A DNA stretch of 64,000 bases from Pelotomaculum isophthalicicum JI. GTDB lineage: Bacteria; Bacillota; Desulfotomaculia; Desulfotomaculales; Pelotomaculaceae. This document shows, one piece after another, positions 60,100 to 64,000 of this stretch (positions within the stretch are counted from its first letter, which is position 1; each line of letters opens with the position of its first letter). The position numbers and the translations under genes were made by a program. Under the pieces are notes generated by a model that saw only the letters and a program-made list of their open reading frames with translations, was not told where the DNA came from and searched no databases. The stretch covers positions 62,001-126,000 of the forward strand of contig NZ_JAKOAV010000006.1 in NCBI RefSeq assembly GCF_029478095.1, read 5' to 3'.

Positions 60100-61185
60100 A
60101 TGTTACGCTCGCAGGGCAATTTTTTGTTGTTGGCCAAGGTTGTGACAGCATATGTCGGTTCGGTAATAGGGGCTGGTTTTGCATCGGGGCAGGAAATAAT
60201 GCAATTTTTTATTTTACATGGCTGCAAAGGATTATTGGGCGTGGTCCTCTCAACGGTTTTATTCGCCTATCTGGGCGGACTCGTAATGTTTCTTTCGATA
60301 AAGATGCGTTCGACCAATTATAAGGATTTGTTAATATTCTTATTGGGGGCTAAAGCCGGAAAAATTGTTGATGTATTGAACTTGTTAATGCTGATGGGGG
60401 GCTTATGCGTAATGATGGCGGGCAGTGCCGCTGTTTTCGGGGAGCATTTTGGTTTGCCCGCCAGGGCGGGCGTGTGGGTTGTGGTTGTAGTGACGTCACT
60501 GGTAATTATGGGGGGTCTTGATGGAGTGTTAACGGCTAATGTCGTTCTCGTTCCTTTAAAACTATTAGCTGTTGTGTTGATTACGTTAACTGCAATATTT
60601 AAAGCGAAAGAAGCAATTTTTCTGATTCCGCATGCCGCGTCTGTGGGCGGAGTGGCGGGGTCTTGGGTGGGTGCGGGCCTTCTCTATGTTTCATATAATA
60701 TGGTTGTACCGGTGGCCGTCCTCTCATCATTAGGAGGCAGCATACCATTAAAGATTGGGGTTGCCGGCGGTATGGCCGGAGGCTTTTTATTGGGTCTTGC
60801 AGTTTCTTTGGTCACGGTAGCTGGTTTGTTATATTTTCCGGAAGCCGCGGCATATGAAATTCCTCTGTTGTTTCTCGCCAGCCAACTCGGGTTAGTTTTT
60901 TACTGGCTGCTCGGTTTTCTAATCTGGCTTGCAATTATTACCACTGCCATAGCGGATGCTCATGGAATAGCCAGCCGTCTCGCGCCGCGCGGAGGCTTGA
61001 ATTACAGGATTTTTGGCATATGCGCCTGTCTGCTGGCCCTGCCGGTTGCCGGGCGAGGTTTTTCAGATTTAGTGCGCCTGTTATACCCCATCTTTGGATA
61101 TGTCAGCTTATTATTATTAATCTGCTTATTAATAGTTCCGCCTGTTAAAGTTATAATCAATTATAAAAATAGTTTCATATCGTAA
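60100..61185 (+). CDS. YkvI-family membrane transporter
   Basis: The 361-residue protein has about ten hydrophobic segments. The first carries YVGSVIGAGFASGQEIMQFF, the hallmark of the YkvI family in the APC (LeuT-fold) superfamily; the unwound TM1 GAGFASG would form the substrate site. Substrate is unknown. CCGGAGG precedes the ATG. It lies downstream of yyaC on the opposite strand and ahead of cvpA. Confidence 0.85.
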   Translation: MLRSQGNFLLLAKVVTAYVGSVIGAGFASGQEIMQFFILHGCKGLLGVVLSTVLFAYLGGLVMFLSIKMRSTNYKDLLIFLLGAKAGKIVDVLNLLMLMGGLCVMMAGSAAVFGEHFGLPARAGVWVVVVVTSLVIMGGLDGVLTANVVLVPLKLLAVVLITLTAIFKAKEAIFLIPHAASVGGVAGSWVGAGLLYVSYNMVVPVAVLSSLGGSIPLKIGVAGGMAGGFLLGLAVSLVTVAGLLYFPEAAAYEIPLLFLASQLGLVFYWLLGFLIWLAIITTAIADAHGIASRLAPRGGLNYRIFGICACLLALPVAGRGFSDLVRLLYPIFGYVSLLLLICLLIVPPVKVIINYKNSFIS

Positions 61186-61239
61186 AGAGTTTCCGTATAA
61201 TTGATATGTGATTAGGTAATTATGGGCGGAGTTGGTAAA

Positions 61240-61923
61240 ATGAATTGGTTGGATTGGTTGATTATAGCTGTCCTCGCCTGGTCCACTTTCCAGGGCTTGC
61301 GGCGCGGTCTTTTGGTTAGCGTGGCTAAAATGGCCGGTCTGTTGACAGGATTAGTTGTCGCGTATTCTTACTACCGGCCCTCAACTGATTATTTGTCCGT
61401 CCGCTGGCATTTGGAGGAGCTAATGCTTCCTTTGACCGGGCCTTTATTAAAGTTTTGGCAACCCGCCGCGGATGTAATAAGCCCGCTTGCCTTATCAGGA
61501 AAGCAGATGTCCGGCGATTACGTAGCGGGCCTGATTGCTTACAGCATTCTTGAGGCGCTAACCTTTTTAGCGCTGTTAACCGTCACTGTCTGGCTGGTAA
61601 ACGCAGGCGGGCGCATTTTAACCAGTTTTGCGGATTTTAGCTTGTTAGGCCCGTTGAATCATCTGGGCGGACTGTTGTTCGGATTTTTAAAGGGGCTGCT
61701 GTTAGTGATGATTATTCTCGCATTACTTTCGCCTTTTCAACAACAAAGCCCGTTTTCCGGCGACCGCGTTGTCACACCGGGGATGGCTGCCCCGCAGGGT
61801 AAAGCTTTTGGGGAATCTGCCCTCCTGACCTATTTTAAGCCACTGATTAATACCTTTAACAAAACGTTTCCGGGTGGCACGCCGGGTAAAAATATTTTGC
61901 CAGAATCGGTTAATAGCATTTGA
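61240..61923 (+). CDS. CvpA-family membrane protein
   Basis: From the ATG at 61240 the product is 227 residues with about four TM segments: NWLDWLIIAVLAWSTFQGLR, GLLTGLVVAYSYY, ILEALTFLALLTVTVWLV and the LLGPLNHLGGLLFGFLKGLL segment typical of CvpA. CvpA proteins are linked to colicin V export and to envelope or division functions. GGAG lies eight bases before this ATG; another ATG 18 bases upstream is possible. The C-terminal ~50 residues are polar. Confidence 0.82.
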   Translation: MNWLDWLIIAVLAWSTFQGLRRGLLVSVAKMAGLLTGLVVAYSYYRPSTDYLSVRWHLEELMLPLTGPLLKFWQPAADVISPLALSGKQMSGDYVAGLIAYSILEALTFLALLTVTVWLVNAGGRILTSFADFSLLGPLNHLGGLLFGFLKGLLLVMIILALLSPFQQQSPFSGDRVVTPGMAAPQGKAFGESALLTYFKPLINTFNKTFPGGTPGKNILPESVNSI

Positions 61924-61975
61924 TGTGCCAAAAAGGTGATAATAGATTTAATAAAAGATACAGGAGGATTCTAAC

Positions 61976-63388
61976 GTGACAGCGTCCAAAGACCAGCACC
62001 CTGCCACTAAACTGGCTTACCGCAGACAAAATGGCTGGGACCGCCTGAGTGAGGCGGAAAAAGTCAAGGTAATGGCTTTTACTAGTGATTATAAAAAGTT
62101 TTTAAACGCTGCTAAAACGGAAAGAGAGGTAATTGGAGAAGCAATAAGGCATCTCAATAATATCGGCTTCCGACCTCTGGACGGTATGGTGGAGTTAAAA
62201 GCAGGTGATAGGATCTATGCAGTTAACCGGCACAAAGCCTTAATTGCAGCCGTTGTCGGGAAAAGACAACTGGAATATGGATTAAATGTTATCGGCGCGC
62301 ACGCCGACAGCCCGCGTCTGGACTTGAAACCATTACCCGTTTTTGAGGATGGGGACATGGTCTTTTTTAAAACGCATTATTATGGTGGAATAAAAAAGTA
62401 TCAGTGGCTGTCTGTTCCCCTCGCCCTGCACGGAATAATAATAAAAGCCAACGGGGATGCGGTTCAAGTGCTGATTGGCGAGAAACCCGGCGAACCTGTT
62501 TTTACCATTCCCGATCTCCTGCCTCATCTGGCTAAGGATCAAATGGATAAAAAAATGGCGGACGCCGTGCCCGGGGAAAACCTGAATATCCTCGTAGGAG
62601 GCATCCCTCTGCCTGACAGTGAATTAAAAAGACGATTTAAACTAGCCATTCTTGATTATATGCACCGCGAATACAATGTCATTGAGGAGGATTTGATCAG
62701 CGCGGAACTGGAATTGGTTCCTGCCTGGCCGGCCGTGGACATTGGTTTTGATCGCAGCTTTGTCGGGGGTTATGGGCAAGATGACCGTGTTTGTGTCTAT
62801 ACAGCCCTGCGTGCTCTGGCTGAAACCACTGTGCCTGAGCGAACAGCTTTGGTCCTGCTTTCCGATAAAGAAGAAATCGGCAGTAACGGCAACACGGGGA
62901 TGGAGTCTGTTTTTTTCACAAACACGGTAAGGGAAATTACTGCCCGCTGCGTTTCAAATTATAATGAACTGACGTTTCGCCGCGTTTTGGTAAATTCATT
63001 CGCGCTTTCCGCGGACGTTAACGCTGGTTTCGACCCCAACTATGGGGAGGTTAGCGAAAAAATGAACACCGCCCGCCTTGGTGCGGGTGTAGTGCTGACC
63101 AAATATACCGGAAGCAAGGGCAAGTACGAGTCTAATGACGCGCATGCGGAAGTGGTGGCCTTGGTGCGCAGGCTGTTTAATGAAGCCGGGGTGATCTGGC
63201 AGACAGGCGAACTGGGCAAAGTCGACCAGGGCGGCGGCGGCACCATTGCCCACCTGCTGGCTGGCCATGGCATGGATGTGCTTGATTGCGGGGTAGCCCT
63301 GCTGGGGATGCATTCACCTTTTGAGGTCACCAGCAAGGCCGATGTTTATATGGCTTACAAAGGCTATAAAGCTTTTTTGTCCAGATAA
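61976..63388 (+). CDS. M18-family aminopeptidase
   Basis: The 470-residue protein carries the M18 zinc ligands and context: NVIGAHADSPRLDLKPLPVF, GYGQDDRVCVYTALRAL, LLSDKEEIGSNGNTGMES (catalytic Glu), SADVNAGFDPNYGEV, and the final LLGMHSPFEVTSKADVY with His. M18 enzymes remove N-terminal acidic or hydrophobic residues in the cytosol as large tetrahedral oligomers. AGGAGG lies before the GTG start. It is plausibly in the same transcript as cvpA. Confidence 0.92.
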   Translation: MTASKDQHPATKLAYRRQNGWDRLSEAEKVKVMAFTSDYKKFLNAAKTEREVIGEAIRHLNNIGFRPLDGMVELKAGDRIYAVNRHKALIAAVVGKRQLEYGLNVIGAHADSPRLDLKPLPVFEDGDMVFFKTHYYGGIKKYQWLSVPLALHGIIIKANGDAVQVLIGEKPGEPVFTIPDLLPHLAKDQMDKKMADAVPGENLNILVGGIPLPDSELKRRFKLAILDYMHREYNVIEEDLISAELELVPAWPAVDIGFDRSFVGGYGQDDRVCVYTALRALAETTVPERTALVLLSDKEEIGSNGNTGMESVFFTNTVREITARCVSNYNELTFRRVLVNSFALSADVNAGFDPNYGEVSEKMNTARLGAGVVLTKYTGSKGKYESNDAHAEVVALVRRLFNEAGVIWQTGELGKVDQGGGGTIAHLLAGHGMDVLDCGVALLGMHSPFEVTSKADVYMAYKGYKAFLSR

Positions 63389-63485
63389 CCAACATTTTCT
63401 TATTGATTTTTATGTAATATCAGTATAAGGTTGGTTCAGTCGCTACAAATTTAAGATCCAAAGTTGTGATGAGAGGTGTGGAATT

Positions 63486-64000
63486 TTGCCTCCCGTTAAT
63501 CTTGATTATTTGAATACTATGGCCGCTGGTTTTAATTACTATAAAGTACTAGGTATTTTAGCTATAATAGCATGTGCTTTTATTATAGTCCGTTTAGGCA
63601 GTGCAGCCATAACCAGACTGTTCTCCCGCGAGGAAGATTCACGCCTTGGCGCCAGTAAGAGGGTCCGTACCATGGCGGCCCTGTCGATAAGCATTCTGCG
63701 TTATAGTGTTTATTTTATCGCATTGGTAATGATCCTAGGTATTTGTGGTGTGCAAACCGGCGCCTTGCTGGCGGGCGCCGGAGTGGTCGGCCTGGCTGTC
63801 GGATTCGGCGCCAAAAATCTGGTTGAAGATGTTATTTCAGGCTTTTTCATTCTCTTTGAAGACCAATTTGCCGTAGGCGATCATATAACCGCGGTGGGAG
63901 TATCCGGTATTGTAGAGGCAGTGGGCCTGCGGGTTACGCGGTTGAAGGATACAGGCGGCCAGGTTCACTACATTCCTAACGGCAAGATCGCCCAGGTGAC
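63486..64000 (+). CDS. MscS-family mechanosensitive channel, 5' part
   Basis: The frame starts at TTG 63486 (AGAGGTG upstream) and runs off the window after 171 codons. It has an N-terminal TM segment (VLGILAIIACAFIIVRLG), a second TM, then the pore helix LLAGAGVVGLAVGFGAKNLV and VISGFFILFEDQFAVGDHIT, the MscS pore and beta-domain signature. These channels release solutes under hypo-osmotic shock. The C-terminal domain is outside the window. Confidence 0.92.
   Translation, partial: MPPVNLDYLNTMAAGFNYYKVLGILAIIACAFIIVRLGSAAITRLFSREEDSRLGASKRVRTMAALSISILRYSVYFIALVMILGICGVQTGALLAGAGVVGLAVGFGAKNLVEDVISGFFILFEDQFAVGDHITAVGVSGIVEAVGLRVTRLKDTGGQVHYIPNGKIAQV

Overview
The window reads as the replication-origin region of an anaerobic, spore-forming Firmicute of the Peptococcaceae / Desulfotomaculum-Pelotomaculum type. 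The evidence is gene order and content: dnaA-dnaN-recF-remB-gyrB running left of the origin, rpmH-rnpA-yidD-yidC-jag-mnmE-mnmG-rsmG-soj-parB running right of it, the ctsR-mcsA-mcsB-clpC operon, the block pth-fin-mfd-prsA-spoVT-mazG-hup-rqcP, sporulation genes (spoVT, fin, yyaC, yidC/jag) and a TM1266-type hydrogenase-associated regulator. No tRNA, rRNA or CRISPR array was seen. The organism assignment is inference from synteny, not from a search.

Layout. 1-4,000: accessory genes (end of a MetW-like methyltransferase, a decayed secreted-protein locus, a PaaI thioesterase, an M20 peptidase, a Uma2-type nuclease). 4,060-13,230: conserved minus-strand block from rqcP to pth, with a small PrsW-like membrane protein between pth and fin. 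13,290-14,860: an inverted-repeat element, a PRC-barrel protein and the 3' remnant of a MATE transporter. 14,860-21,600: an RND efflux pump and its adaptor, divergent from a histidine kinase/response regulator pair that probably controls them. 21,600-26,500: small housekeeping and stress genes, a frameshifted ABC-F ATPase and a RelE/ParE-type toxin-antitoxin pair. 26,580-31,140: clpC-mcsB-mcsA-ctsR protein quality control operon. 31,470-33,900: gyrA. 34,860-44,640: a low-GC accessory island between gyrA and gyrB. 44,645-50,813: gyrB, remB, recF, dnaN, dnaA. 51,157-59,303: rpmH to parB with a perfect parS site. 59,333-64,000: yyaC, a YkvI-type transporter, CvpA, an M18 aminopeptidase and the start of an MscS channel.

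The most interesting part is the gyrA-gyrB island. It carries a C5-cytosine methyltransferase overlapping a McrB-like AAA+ motor, which is followed at once by a PD-(D/E)XK nuclease. This arrangement resembles LlaJI-type restriction-modification rather than a stand-alone methyl-dependent McrBC. Beside it lies a MutY/Mig-type HhH-GPD glycosylase suited to repairing T:G mismatches from 5-methylcytosine deamination. There is also an unrecognised gene of about 434 codons ending in an RN..AH (HEPN-like) motif, and an XRE regulator with a perfect 15-bp-arm palindrome just upstream. The glycosylase and the unknown gene are each cut by one in-frame stop codon. An IS110 transposase with an internal deletion lies at one edge, and the island is flanked by two similar copies of a terminator-containing sequence.

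Several genes look broken (ABC-F, MATE, IS110, glycosylase, the unknown gene, the locus at 231-1187). Two of the breaks are homopolymer indels and could be sequencing errors; the two single-base stops are less easily explained that way. Dispersed short repeats (three copies of a ~40-bp sequence, AGTCAGTAGTCAGGAG-type repeats, a GGGGACA hairpin) are a further theme.
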